A program made the translations under genes and the position numbers. Source: Pterois miles (taxonomy: Eukaryota; Chordata; Actinopteri; Perciformes; Scorpaenidae). From it: DNA of 64,000 nucleotides. Below are positions 11,504-24,018 of the stretch, one piece after another. Each line of letters opens with the position of its first letter. Within the stretch, counting starts at the first letter, position 1. The notes beneath the pieces are model-generated. The model made no database searches. It saw nothing but the letters and a program-made list of their open reading frames with translations, and was not told where the DNA came from. The DNA is taken from the NCBI GenBank assembly GCA_947000775.1, contig CAMQGK010000318.1, forward strand, positions 6,842,501 through 6,906,500, given 5' to 3'.

Positions 11504-13750
11504 GTGCTACAAGTGTGAGATTTGCTCAAAAACTGCTATATGACTATGATAACCAATTCGCTATTTAAAACTAATTCAGCAAAAACAAATAGTTTAAAAT
11601 GTTAACTTTAGAGTAAAATCAAACCCAAGTTAAAGCCTAAGCAACCCACGAAAAAGTCTAGCTGGTAACTATGACTAAAAACGAGGGGAGTAGCAAAATA
11701 TCGTGGAATGATTTGTGCAAAAAAGACAGTGGAAAAATTAAACAAGTACAGTGAACTGATTCTCTTCAGTTTTCCATGTGAGCTGTGCAGAGTAGAAACA
11801 AAGCGTTTGTCTTTTGGCTTCAAAAAGCTAATGGACAAGTTCCACTGTTTTTTGTGTACTGTGACAACAAGTAACGGCTCTATTCAGCTCAGACAAACTG
11901 ATTCACAGACTCACCAGGAACTCCAGCTTCTCTTATTTTCCTGCAGACCCTTTTATGAACTTTCACTTGTGTTTTTTTTTCCACATTTTTGATCCGAGCT
12001 GATGCGTCCTCTGTGTTTGAGATCCACAGCAAATCTTCTTCTGTTCGTCTCCAGTAATGTCTTTCCTATAACCTTGTTTCCCTCCATGCCACCTCTAGAT
12101 ATTAAAGTGTAGTGGTAGAATTTAACTGAATGGCAGCATTCATCACGTTTCATTTTTGATCCACTAAGGTGGTTGCGTCACAATAAAATTCATGCAAATT
12201 CCTTGTGCTAAAAAATGTTCACAGTGAAAAGCAGCAGCCGACAGTGTGTTATATTTCCATTAACAGTATGTCACAATGCTTGTTCACTCGTTTTCTGCAG
12301 CACTTTTTCCTGTGATGGTTGAGCTCAGTGTTTTTTTTTTTCTTTGTTGACGTCGTCATTTTAGGCTGTTGGAAGTAAAAAACACTCTTGGGCAGCCTCC
12401 CGCAGAGTTACATAGGCAGGGGAAACCACAAGTTAAGAGGTGTGTAAGTTGTGTTTTGAGTAACATTGTGCGTAACGCCTGTCAGTTCCAGTGAGTTTTG
12501 AATTTTGTAGCTTACAGCTCACTATCATTGTGAAACAAACAGCTCTGAAAGTGGCAGTGTAAGGTACTGGTGTGTGATGGTTTTGCTTGCTACAGACGGT
12601 GGCCTCACACTTGCTTTCATGTATTGTATCAAACGGGGCTGTACGTACTAATTATAGAGCATATTTCCCCTTCACTCTTTTTTATTCTAGTTTCATATAT
12701 GAAAATAACACAATCCATCTTACAGCATGTATTTGGGCTCATTCCTTTAAGGTATTACTTAATTTGTGTCTATTATTGTGTGATTGGTAGAAGTACGGTA
12801 TTGGTGAGTTAGGGTTATGCAGGTCATGTGAAGCGCCTCATTGGGCACTAGAGGTGGTCTGAGAGAGGCAATGGGGCAGGAGTGCCCTTTATGGGTGGCA
12901 GAGTAGTAGATCCATAGTGGCGGTGTCTGGCTTTGTGCCCAGACATGCCATGTGGGGTTCAGATGGCAGGGTGGAATGAAAGGAGCGGGGGGCACACAGC
13001 GGTGCTCTCTAGCTGCTGGTGAGGGGAAGATGAACAGCATTTTTGGTGACCCACTTATTGTTAGATCTGATTTTTTTGTATATATTCCTTATACAGTGAC
13101 TTTTTTTATCCTTCATTTTTTTTTTTTAATCTTACACATTGAAAGAAGTTTGTTGTGGTTTGTTGGTTGCCACAATAGCAGCGCAGAGCATTGTAGACCT
13201 GCCACCGGGATGACCGAGGCTTCTTTCCTCTCTGACTGCTCTCTCAGGATGTGAAAGAGACCACCAGTGACATCAGAGAGACTGATCTAGGCTAATGAAA
13301 TATCCAGATGCCAGCAGTCACCACAACCACTTAGTGACTAGTCAGGTTTGACTTCGCTCTGTTAACATGCTGTGACATTTCTTGCACATGTAGCCTTGTC
13401 TTTGTCACGGTTAAAAATGAAGATATGTCAAGGCAGATTTTTAGCATAATGAGATGAGCTGTTGGAGAAAGCAAGTTTTGCCCTTGTCTGTGTTGTTGTC
13501 ATTGCTCTGCTTCTCTGAACCAAGAGCCCGGACCTCTCAGTCCTTGTCGTGGGAAAGACTGAAATTACATCGCTCTCATGGTGGACTATTTTGAGCTCCC
13601 AAAGAGAGTGGCAGAGGGCAGGCGGCAGGTTCTAGTGACTCGTTTGTACTTAGCGCAGGAGAACCCCTCTCGTCCCGGCACGTCTGCAGCAGCCTTCAAC
13701 TTTTTACTGCTCAAGCACTTTGCGATCTTACCGAGGAGAGGAGTGGAAGA

Positions 13751-13772
13751 ATGCTGTGCGCTACATCGCCAG
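13751..13772 (+). CDS. nfatc3: candidate alternative first coding exon of nfatc3 (MLCATSP-)
   Basis: An ATG at 13751 is followed by CTG TGC GCT ACA TCG CCA G and a strong donor, gtgagt, at 13773. It ends in phase 1 with a G, exactly as exon 1 does, so splicing to exon 2 would read MLCATSP then D-L-E-P-D-D. The start has A at -3. The frame upstream is open back to a TGA at 13592 with no other in-frame ATG. The preceding 150 bases are relatively GC-rich and free of recognised repeats, unlike most of intron 1. NFAT genes are known to use alternative promoters and first exons (NFATC1 is the standard case). That this one is used is inference; an out-of-frame ATG at 13578 would overlap it if included in the mRNA. 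Confidence 0.45.
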
Positions 13773-13944
13773 GTGAGTGTGTCGGCACTCCCAGACTCTA
13801 GCCAGGTGTGTTTGTGTGTATGTTTTTGTTTAGACTTTCTGTTGAGGAGTGGGAGCCACCACTCAGACAAGCAGCTGTCATTAGAGTACAGGCTGTCCTG
13901 AAGTCTGTTAGAAATTATATTACACCTTCTTAAAATAACAACAG

Positions 13945-14587
13945 AGGGCTCGATTAAAATATTTCATCAGGATTAATCACATATTTTTCATCTGTTCAAA
14001 ATGTACCTTAAAGAGAGATTTGTCAAGTATTTAATACTTGTATGAACATAGGAGAGGGCAAATATGCTAACATGTATATATTTATTACTGGAAATCAATT
14101 AACAACACAAAACAATGGCAAATATCATCCAGAAACCCTCACAGGTACTGCATTTAGTATAAAAATATACTCAAATCATAACATGGCAAACTGCAGCCCA
14201 ACAGGCAACAACAGCTGTCAGTGAGTCAGTGTGCTGAGTTGACTATGACTTGCCCCAAACTGCATGTGATTATCATGAAGTGGGCATGTCTGTAAAGGGG
14301 AGACTCAGGTCATGGGACCCCTTTGAAAATGGCCATACCAGGTTTTCCTCGCCAAACTGTAGAATGCGTTTGAAGCGTTATTTTGCCACCTTCGCGACAA
14401 GCTAGCATGATATGGTTGATACCAATGGATTCCTCAAGTTTACTAGTTTCATATGATGCCAGTATCTTCACTCGGGCTTTAAAACGCTTTGCCTGCCACA
14501 GCCTAAAAATGGCAAGTTGCGTTAATGCATTAAAGATAGTGGTGTTAAAACAAATTTCCTTATTATCGCATTAACTTTGACAGCCTT
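13945..14587. mobile_element. hAT-type non-autonomous element, copy A
   Basis: It starts agggctcgattaaaatattt and ends gcattaactttgacagcc. It shares long blocks with 52138-52842, for example aaactgcagcccaacaggca and acatgtgattatcat-like text, in the same orientation. The right end is worn and no clear target duplication is left. Confidence 0.75.
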
Positions 14588-15855
14588 AGAAGATACAGAA
14601 TTTTTTTTTCCTTGAGACACATATTGCCAATTTGGTGACGGGTCTCCAGTCTATAATTAAAATGTGTCCAACTTCATGTTTTGATCATATTGTTTATTGT
14701 TGTATGTGCTACACTGACAGCATGGGTCTTTTTTGTCATTTTAATTGTGAAGCTAGTTGATATTAGACATGTAGGACATTGATATTTATCGGTATGCATA
14801 GGTGTAGTTATAACAATCGTCACCACAAATTATATCCAAAAAACTGTCAAAAAGTGTTTAAAAGGAGAGGAAAGCATACAAACAGATCAGGGACAGTGGA
14901 GTCAGACAAGCTAATGTCTACAAACTTTGTACATGTTATAGTTTGAGGTTGCTTTACGTGCCAGAAAAAAAAGAGAGTTTGTGCACCTCCAGGTTCTCAT
15001 ACTTCTATGAAAGTAGAAGGACAGAGAGGTCAAAGGTCAGACAGTCATGCATGAGGTCCACATGTGGGGCTGTATCACCATGTGGTTGCCCCCTAACCCT
15101 GCTGAACCGATGGGGTCCCAGCACCCAGTGTGATGAATGAGACGTTTGTTTCCCGGGGCGAGGCATGAGTAACTATGTGTGGCATCTGTCTAGTTTAAAT
15201 TTAGTGTAACTGAAGCTACCACTGGCTGCGCTGTATCAACATGTCAGAGGCTGCGTTACACCAGAGAGAAAGCTGTTGAACTCCTGCATCTGCTTTCATT
15301 TTTTTTTTTTTTCCTTCTCTCCCTCCCATTTTACTATGAGGTGCGGCTTGCTACGTGGGGATTAGGGTTGTTTGAATCCCTTTTTATTTTAGGCTACCCG
15401 TCAATGCCTTATATCAGTCAGGCTAATGCTTGGTATTGGCACCTCTCTGCCTCATGCAGTTTTTCTTGTCCCAGTCCCGTTATGTGTCCAATCAATCGTG
15501 TGACACATTCTAAAATGAGTTATCAAGAAGCAGTGCCCTTTATTGAAAATGATAGGAGGTTTTTGATGGGATACATAAGAGTATATTTAAAATAAGTGAC
15601 TTCTGTCCTCAGTTTTAAACTTGCGATGCACCAGTTGGGACCCATGTGTTGAAGTGGACCCTACTACACGGGTCACAGTTGGAATGTGGACCATGTGGAC
15701 TTTGACAGCTGGGCGAAAAGGGTACACCAATTGTGGATAGAGGTTTTAACAATATGAACTGCTGATCGCTTTATGCACATTGTGCTCCAGAGAAAATTGG
15801 GCCTCTGTTGTAAAGATATTCTAGTCATCTTGTTAACGTCAGACGTCAGAGTGTA

Positions 15856-16062
15856 GACGTCAGAGTGAGGGGGCTGCTCCTGACAAGCGCCCCGAGCAGT
15901 TGGGGGTTTGGTGCCTTGCTCTGGGGCACCTCGGCAGTGCCTAAGAGGTAAACTGGCACCTCTCCAGCTACCAGTTCACACTCAGTTCTTGGTCCATGTC
16001 GGGACTTGAACCGGTGACCCTCCGGTTCCCAAGCCAACTCCTTACAGACTGAGCTACTGCCG
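15856..16062 (-). mobile_element. tRNA-derived SINE, copy 2 (tail missing)
   Basis: About 97% identical by eye to the head of the SINE at 2212-2542 (six differences in 207 bases). It has the same B box (GGTTCAAGTCC, 16002-16012) on the minus strand. It lacks the (TTC)n tail region. A short direct repeat, gacgtcagagtg, precedes it at about 15842 and 15857. Confidence 0.85.
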
Positions 16063-17389
16063 CCCCCATGTGTGAACATGTGTGAACTTGTAGAGCTGTG
16101 AAAAAGATGGATAGGAAAGGTCTTCCTACTTGAGGCATTTTTTTGCTGGACATATTCCACTTCCTTTTATGATGTTAGAGGAAATATTGTGGTCTTCCTG
16201 TTTGTTCCTGTTTGTTCGTTCTGTTGTTCTACGTTGACCCGATTACAAGCACGATAAAGAGTAAAATGACTGTCATGAGGCTCTCCCCCAAGCAGAGCAG
16301 ATGGACCATTTACTTGAGGACACTGTATGTCTTTTTACCACCTCACCATGTCCTCATCATTCCCTCCACTGCTGCATAAGAAACCCAGATGATGGGAAGT
16401 GGTTCTGCTGGTTCAGTTTCTTAATTCATCTGTGTGAAGATGGGTCAGGGGCAGGAGGTTGGGGTGGCCATTGTTGACATGTGGAGATTAGACAATCTGT
16501 CCTATATACACTTATTTCTATAAGTAGCATTGCTTTGTTGATGTTTGGATTTTAGTATATACAGTACAGTAGAATAATCTATATGATTTGTCATGAGCTT
16601 GGGTGGAGGATATTGGTTGACACACTGGTGCATTTATCAGTGGTGTGTATATACTGTAGTCTCACTGGTAAGACCCACAGTGTGTAAATGTCAACTCTTC
16701 TCTCTCTCTTGTCGCTCACACTCTGTCTCTCTCTCGCTTTCTCTGTTTTTCTCTCACACATAAAGGAACACAAAAGCTCTGTTTCCCTGTCTGTCCCTCG
16801 CTCTCTCTCTCCACGGCTGATTTTTTCAAGCACATGCACAGTCAGCCCTGACAGATTGTTTAAATGTCACCCCTGCTAGCAGTAGCCTCTGATGTTATCT
16901 GCTCTGGGTTATTGCAGGCCACCAAGCGGCTTGTGTTCGCCTTGGAGGCCAATACTCTAATGCACTGTAGCTCTCCAGCTCCACTGAAAACAAATACATA
17001 CATTAACCGTCTGACACGTTGTTTGTTTGCACGCACACAAGAAACCAGGTTATTGGGAGAAACTGGGGGGTGGGGTTCCTGACTCATTATTCGTTGTACT
17101 AATACCAGGAGTCTGTGGCACTCAGAGTGTTACAAGGTGGTCGGGCACACACTGATTACATTACGTACCAACCTCCCACACCATTGTTTCACTTTTTTTT
17201 TTTACAGAAATAAAACCCTGTTAATTTTGACGCATCCACGGGATGATAACAGTAGATAGTTGGACGACGGACGCTACAAACGGACAGCGAATGCTCCATA
17301 TGGAGACTCAGCTTGGAGTAGCAGGTGTTATATGTCACACATACAGGACGAGAGAGAGTTGACAGACTGAGAGATGGCAGTGGATTTGG

Positions 17390-17625
17390 TGTTGAAGTGA
17401 AAAGCAAGCGCGCCTATTTGGCAATAATTCAGATTTAAACCCAGTGCTATAAGAGATCCATAACATTAATGAGGTAGCGTTAATTGCTGCGAGGAGGACG
17501 GAGTGGTTGCAACCGGTATGCGCGGTGCAGCTGCGCCAGGTAGGCCCGTATGGGCCTGCTGTGAAAAAGGCCAGACACATCACCACCCCACCCGACGGTA
17601 AAGCTCAAAGTAACCACACTGCACA
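17390..17625 (+). pseudogene. decayed BED-finger exon of a hAT transposase
   Basis: One frame reads A-P-I-W-Q-stop-F-R-F-K-P-S, then V-V-A-T-G and H-H-H-P, echoing the W-x-Y-F-x-F-K-P-S start and the terminal histidines of BED zinc fingers in hAT transposases. Several stops and shifts make it dead. A TA microsatellite and a hAT-like tail (17840-18205) follow, possibly parts of one old element. The identification is from pattern memory only. Confidence 0.35.
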
Positions 17626-17642
17626 TACTGACTCATCTTTTC

Positions 17643-17646
<4 letters not shown>

Positions 17647-17720
<74 letters not shown>
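17647..17720. repeat. (TA)37 microsatellite
   Basis: 74 pure bases of TA, able to melt or form a cruciform easily. Confidence 0.97.
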
Positions 17721-17725
<5 letters not shown>

Positions 17726-17839
17726 ATTTTGGTCATTTTGGTGTAACATTATGTGGCATAAAATCCAAAGACATGTAACTGAGTTTCATTTCTGCCAGGT
17801 TTTAGCTGTATGCTTTATTTATTTATTTATTTTTTTTGT

Positions 17840-18205
17840 ATGGCCGATGCAGATTTTTGGGGGCCCGATATGTACAGCTTAATAATGACAAATGATACAC
17901 AAAATTTCTCAAGTTCAGTAAACATTTATTGACAGCACCTATGGCCTGTCTCTCCAATCTCCAATCTTGTGTCTGCAGTGCAGTGCACTTATATATTTTA
18001 AATAAAAATATTGTATAATCTAAATATTGAATACATGAAACGGGTAATCAAAAAACTAAACTTTGTCAAATAAACCTTTGGATGAAAAAATAAAGTCTTA
18101 GTGCACTTAGCAGCATTTATGCACCTGCTTGATAATCGGCTTACTATGCTCAGACATTGGCCGATGCCGATTATGGAAAAAAGTCGGCATCGACTTCTAG
18201 TAACA
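17840..18205. mobile_element. hAT-like remnant (GGCCGATGC... ends)
   Basis: Ends carry tatggccgatgcag and cattggccgatgccgatta plus tcgacttcta, which resemble terminal inverted motifs seen in fish hAT remnants. A similar tail occurs at 41709-41755 (aatcggcattggccat ... gtcgacttctag). Confidence 0.45.
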
Positions 18206-19430
18206 GGCATTTCATGCAATATCTGGTGTTTGTTTGATATTTAGTGCTGGATTTCTGGGGATTTCCTCCAGTCAATTGATTTCAGTTCAGCAGTCATGTG
18301 TGACTAGACTAGTCCTAACTCTAGCGAACACAGTGTAGCTTTGTTACCGAAAGCTTGCCCTGACGGGAAGCTTTTTAACTGCATTTTTCATTCATCTTTA
18401 GTGCCTAGAGAGTTGAGCTCCATATCTGAGGACCTCAGTCATTCACAGCCAGGGCCTGCTTTGAAATCCATACTGAAATATAATCCTAAGGCATTTTATG
18501 GCATCTTATTTGTAATTTTGTTTATGTTGTTTCATTTCTTCTAAGGCTCCTGTTTTTACTACTATAATTTGTAAATCACTTTTATAAATGCCACTTAAAT
18601 AAAGGTTAGTATTATAATTAAAATAAAAAAATAATTTGCTGCGATCTTTTTTAGAGTACCACATTAATGTACTCTAAAGACAATTACCGATGTGTTTGAA
18701 AGGGATCTTCGTGCGTTGGTGGGTATTTAGTTCAGGTGGTTACTTGGCACTCTATGTTTATCCCATAATGTTATCTCCACATGAGATTGTTAATTAGGAG
18801 CTTAATTTAGCTGCCGGCATATGTTAACATTGGCTTAGGCTGCCATTGGTAAGCCGCTGCTGGCTGGTGAGTCTGCTGTGACGACACAGGAAGGCTTTTT
18901 GATGTAACCCTAACATAACATTAGGATAAGACAGTGACAAGGCTCTACAGATGTCAGATTAAACTGAGACCCATAACTCAGGCTTCTACCGTATATGTGC
19001 TACGTATGTGTACCCCCTAACGCTAGATAAATTGAGCCTGCCTCTTTCTATCCTATATTTAGATTTCTCTCTCGCTCACTGAATTTTATATGTACACAGA
19101 CCCAACCATCTGTACAGGGATCATGGGTAGGTTTGGCACAAACCCAGTCTGCAAGGTTTAGAGCCACAGGTGTAGGCCAGCCCTAACAATACATTCGTGC
19201 ATGTGCGTCACTGGCGCTGTGTTTAAAAATGTAGGCAATGAGCCAGCCGTGGAGTTCGTGGAAAACCCAGGAGGAAGGAATTAAATTTGCTTTTGTGAGC
19301 TCTGCTGGGAATCTGTAATTATCTGTCACTCATTTGCACAATTATCTGTATCAACCAAAATTTTGAAAATGTGAAATAAATGTTCAATTAGAAAAAAAAA
19401 ATAACAAAAAAAAAAGCATTTAAGACCCCT

Positions 19431-19550
19431 TATTACGTGGCATTGTTGAATACTCAATTCTGATTGGCCAATCACAGCGTTCTATGGTTTCTTATTTCTA
19501 TGTATAACAGACCGTTGCAATGAGCGCTCCTCTGATATTGGACTTTGTCA
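19431..19550. mobile_element. interspersed fish repeat, inverted partner at 38681-38796
   Basis: The block with ttgaatactcaattctgatt, atttct, taacagaccgttgcaatg and ctctgatattggact matches the reverse complement of 38681-38796. No open reading frame. The family name is not known to me. Confidence 0.65.
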
Positions 19551-21061
19551 GACCGTTTTTGTGTCAAATTGTTGATTAGTTCAGTAAGTAGCTGTGTAAT
19601 AAGGGGGATAATGCGCAGCTAGTGGATCATTGTTGTGCTGCATAGCCCTGTCTGGGTTTATTTCACAACAATGAGAAGCATGCTGTGCATTATGCCTTAC
19701 TTATTTCATGTATTAATCAAGGTTTATACTCTTCATCAATGTCATGATAAAACCTGTCTTATTGTTACCTTGGATAAAAATGAACCCAAATGCGTTCTAC
19801 AGAGTGAGGTGTGCAGAATTTAAATTTGAAAGAAAGTCAGATCAGCGCATCCCTAACTCAGACCTTAAAAAAGTTTTTTTTTTATTCTCACACGCCTCGA
19901 GTGCTTCTTGGAGTCAATGTGGACTGATAGATTTGTCTCAAGAAATGTTTCAAAAATGTTTGTGATTTAGATTTTACACTTGTTTTACAAGTGCACAGAA
20001 TTATAAAACCTCAGATTTAATGCTTTTAAATGTGTTAATTGATTTCTTTTTTATCTGAGGTATACTGCATGCCATGTTTCCCATACTGGACATGACGTGT
20101 TGGCACACTTTTGCTCTGGTCTGTTGGTCAGCAGCTCTTGAGGAGGGCTGAAAGAGGAGACTGGGCTGAACACAAAGCCCTCTGTACAGGGGATGTAAGC
20201 AGAGCCTGCTCTAATCAACCTGCTTGCCCACCACAAAGGGAACCCTGGCTAAGGTTACCCTCTAGCTCCAGCACCACATGCTGTTGGGGCTAGTGGGTAA
20301 CCTAAGACAGCAATATGTGTTGGGGTAGTGTGCACATACATACTGTATACACACAAGAGTACACTCACATATACCAACTCAAAGTGCTAAAAGACACAGG
20401 AAGGCACAACCACAGGCACACAGGAACACACACACAGTAACACACCACCCACACTTTTATACCCGCACATAAAGAGAGGTAGACGGAGAAATTGTGGGCG
20501 CACCAGCAGGAACCAATGAGCCCCCCATCTTCCCTTTGAGAGACGAATCCTTGCCTCCTTCGGCAGTACACTGGGCTTTCTCAAATGTGGGCCTGTGTGT
20601 CACTGCCGGTCACAGGACCCTGACACACTTTGTGTGTAGCGAGAGTAGGAGGAGGGAGGAACAAAGTCTCTCTGGATTATCCCCCGAGCGAGAATCCCCA
20701 GGCAGTGTTACGGTCAGCCAGAGGCCTGTTGAGCTTTGTGTCAAGGAGCCAAAGTGGATGCCACCGTCACCAGTGGGTCAGGCTTGTTCCCTGCGGTTAC
20801 AACAGTCGCACAACACAACTGTCTTTGTGGTATGTGTCATAAACATCCACAAAGGCGCTCTTCACTGAAGCATCTCCCAGTGAGGCAGAGCTATTATTAT
20901 TGTAGGTACAGCAAAGCCTCTTACAGATCTTTATTTAACCAGATTGGCTGTCTGATGTATGGACACTTGAGGAGTGTGTGACGCACCGGGCTTTCAGGAA
21001 CAGTGCAGGGGCTTTGCAACCAAGGCCACTGATAAAACAACAGGACCACTACTTGCTCCTG

Positions 21062-21131
21062 TCCTCTCCTCCTCTCCTTTCCTCTCCTCCTCTCCTCTCC
21101 TCTCCTCTCCTCTCCTCTCCTCTCCTCTCCT
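21062..21131. repeat. (CTCTC)n pentamer-type microsatellite
   Basis: About 70 bases of tctcc units, pyrimidine-only, with one ttt interruption. The 110-residue minus-strand ORF over it is a repeat artefact. Confidence 0.9.
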
Positions 21132-22829
21132 ATCTGACCTCGTGTCCTAAGGTGACTGGTGTTTGGCTCCGACTCTGGGATTTCCCACCACCACCCACCC
21201 CTGCCCTCACACTGGAGGGTTTTAGGTAGCAGGCTAATCTTATCTCGGGGCAAGGCGAGGGCTGTGGGCCAGGTAACATGGTCGCCCCCTGTCTGACCCT
21301 CATCTGGGCAACACTGTCTGCTATTTACCTCTCCTCACCATGTGTTGTGATGTGTAAAAAAATAGATGGATGTTTGCAGCATCTCACCTTTACCTGTCAT
21401 TTTCTACCCTCACCACTGTGAGGCCAATGTGGAACAGAGAGAGAGAATATAATAAATAAAAATGATTAATTAGACACCGTAGGACAACTCAGCAGAGGGA
21501 TTTCTAATCTGTTATCTGATGAGGCTGAGAAACACACAGTCCACAGACATGTTACTGCTCTCATTACTATCACTAGGCCAACACAGAGATCTAATACAGT
21601 GTCCAAGATGCTCTCACACCATAATGTATTTTAAGATTTTGATGTATCACACATTTTATCCAAACATAGTACTATATATTTGATGTCTCAGATGTTCACC
21701 CATCGCCACTGGTTGGACACAACAGATATGGCAGCAAAAAGTTCCCAGTAGTTTATCTTAAACAGATTATCTGTGATTACAGGCTACAAAATTCAAAGCA
21801 CAGTGACAGAAATGAACTGTCAGTGCCCAGGGGGCAACCTGCCGACACTAGTTTCTAGTATCTGCTGCTCTTTATAGCACATTTAACAGCTTACACGATC
21901 CAGCAATTGAAACTTTCCATTTAGTTTTTTCGTCACAGAGAAGTTTTAAATAAACCGATTTGATTAGTGTGCCCCCGATGAAAACTGCATCAGCTCATGA
22001 AAGACTCGTAAGCCCTAGTTGGCATGAAGTGCTTTGCTAGACTTGAGGCTCTGCTTGAAGTTTAAATTTAAACCAAGCATATTCATTTGGTGTGCCTTTA
22101 CTTGTGTAGGAAATTGTACAAAACTGTGACTGTTTAAATGCAACATTTTTATTTATAATATTCAATTACATAAACAAACTTACCTTCCAAGTAATCTTCA
22201 CTAACAAAACAATGCAATGCACAAACCAAGCTGCAGAAAAAGGAACACATTGTGTAAAAACACAATGCCAGATTTACCATCGTAAAAGCACAGGGCAAAT
22301 TTCTTTGACTTTTGGTGCACGGATTGTGTTTACAATGTTTACGAGCTGGGCCCACGTGAACGTCCCCCTCATGTTGTATTCAAGACCTTGTTAGTGGGAA
22401 GTTTCTGAGAGCTCTGAGTTCACAACTTGTGATATTTTTGGAGCCCACAGAATTTGATTTATTGGTGCATAATAATATTGTACAGTATATTGTGATTTTA
22501 GTCATATATTGTTTTTCTTGGTAATTTTATAATATGTCAGAAAATGTTGATATTCTCAACGATCTCATCTTTCTCCTCTGTCATTATGCCTTTGCATTCC
22601 CTGCATTATGTTACCCACTTGCTAGCTTGCCAAATAGTTAGCCTCTGGCTTCTAGTTAATATTACAATATACACTAGTTCACAAGTTCACCAGTTCCATT
22701 TGAAGGCACCATTTCATTTAATTGGCACTTGCAATTTGTTTGTAATTAGCACCTAATTTACCAAGGCAGTAGCTCATTACTGAGTCAGCACCTGGGACAG
22801 CCCTGCCCTTAATTATCTGTATTAAATGC

Positions 22830-22854
22830 TTTTTTTTTTTTTTTTTTTTTTTTT
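22830..22854. repeat. poly(T) tract
   Basis: 25 T residues. Nothing else recognised adjacent. Confidence 0.9.
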
Positions 22855-23055
22855 GGAGTGATTCAATAGAGCTAAAACAAGCTCTTCAAGTTGTGTTTTT
22901 AACTAAGCAGCAACCCAGAAAAGCAAACGGACAAATTCAGAAAACCTTTTTAGCAAATGACAGTCTGTGTCTTACATGTGGCATTTTGCATTCAAAGTGA
23001 TAGTGTCAGTGTTTTGTAGTGGGGTTATATGAGGTACTTCTCCATAGTCATTGTA

Positions 23056-23760
23056 CAGTGAACCCTTGTTTATCGCGGGAGTTGCGTTCCAAAAATAACC
23101 CGCGATAGGTGAAATCCGTGAAGTAGTCAGCTTTATTTTTTACTATTATTTTACAATGCAATACTGTCCTATAGAATGAAACCAAAAATCAAAACCTGTT
23201 TTCAGGCCCAAAATTTGTTTAAGAAATAAAAATATTAACATTTTCTTACAAATAACTATGATAGTTTAAAGAACGGTATTGTAAAACAATAATTTGAATA
23301 CAGGACAGTATAGTAATGAATACAAGGTTGGAAACATTGTCACTGGCGTCTTTCACCGTCCCTCCAGCTGAGCCTCTCCGTCCTCACTCCGCTGTAGCGT
23401 CTGTTTAAACTGCAGGCTGCGCAGGAGTCTTTCTCCGAGAGAACAACATCGTTATGGGTAGTTGTTGGCACTCTTTCTTTCTTCCTTCCGGAGGCTCCTT
23501 TGTCGATGTCGAGAACGTTTCTTCGACATTGTGGGTTTTGTCACGGAGAAAAATTGCAAACGTAAATTTGGCAGAATGTACAGAAACGAAAACTGTTGGC
23601 ATGGGTGTGAGTGAAAAACCAATATCAACTTTTTCACTTCTAGACAACAGTAAAGCCCCTGAGCCAATCAGGATTCAGAGCACAATAAATGCACTGTAAA
23701 AAAAATCCACGAAGCAGCGAAGCCGCGAAAGGTGAACCGCGTAATAGCGAGGGTTCACTG
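23056..23760. mobile_element. Tigger/pogo-like non-autonomous DNA transposon with TA duplication
   Basis: It begins CAGTGAACCCTTGTTTATCG and ends gcgagGGTTCACTG, inverted termini, flanked by TA on both sides (23054-23055 and 23761-23762). Subterminal gcgttccaaaaataacccgc and the closing ccgcgaaaggtgaaccgcg fit the Tigger type of mariner-like elements as I know them. No transposase frame is present; the ORFs inside are spurious. Length 705 bases. Confidence 0.8.
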
Positions 23761-23941
23761 TATTACCTACAATAGATGACGGTCGGCACGCCTCCAGTTG
23801 GAGGAACAGGCAGGATTTACTGCATGGAAGCAAAGTAATGTACTGCTGTGGACGCTATGTTTAGAATATTTTTATTGCTTTACCTTGCCATCAGACTTTC
23901 TGAAGGGGAACTGAAGTCGTTGTAGCCACCGCTGCCTCGTT

Positions 23942-24018
23942 CGGTTAGCATGTTTGTGCTGTTGTGTGACTTTGGTGAAACCAAATAACCAAAGTCACAT
24001 TATAACACAAACTAACCG
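23942..24018. repeat. 77-base imperfect hairpin
   Basis: Arms: cggttag, tttgtg and tgtgactttggt pair with accaaagtcaca, cacaaa and ctaaccg across a loop of 11 bases. It lies 180 bases after the Tigger element and may belong to another inverted-repeat element. A small-RNA role is not shown. Confidence 0.6.

Noticed and set aside
20494..20868. 124-residue frame in a GC-richer patch of intron 1, considered as a cassette exon
   Set aside because: No flanking splice sites in a compatible phase were found and no domain recognised.
23405..23699. Overlapping 71-81-residue frames
   Set aside because: Inside the non-autonomous Tigger-like element; no transposase motifs.
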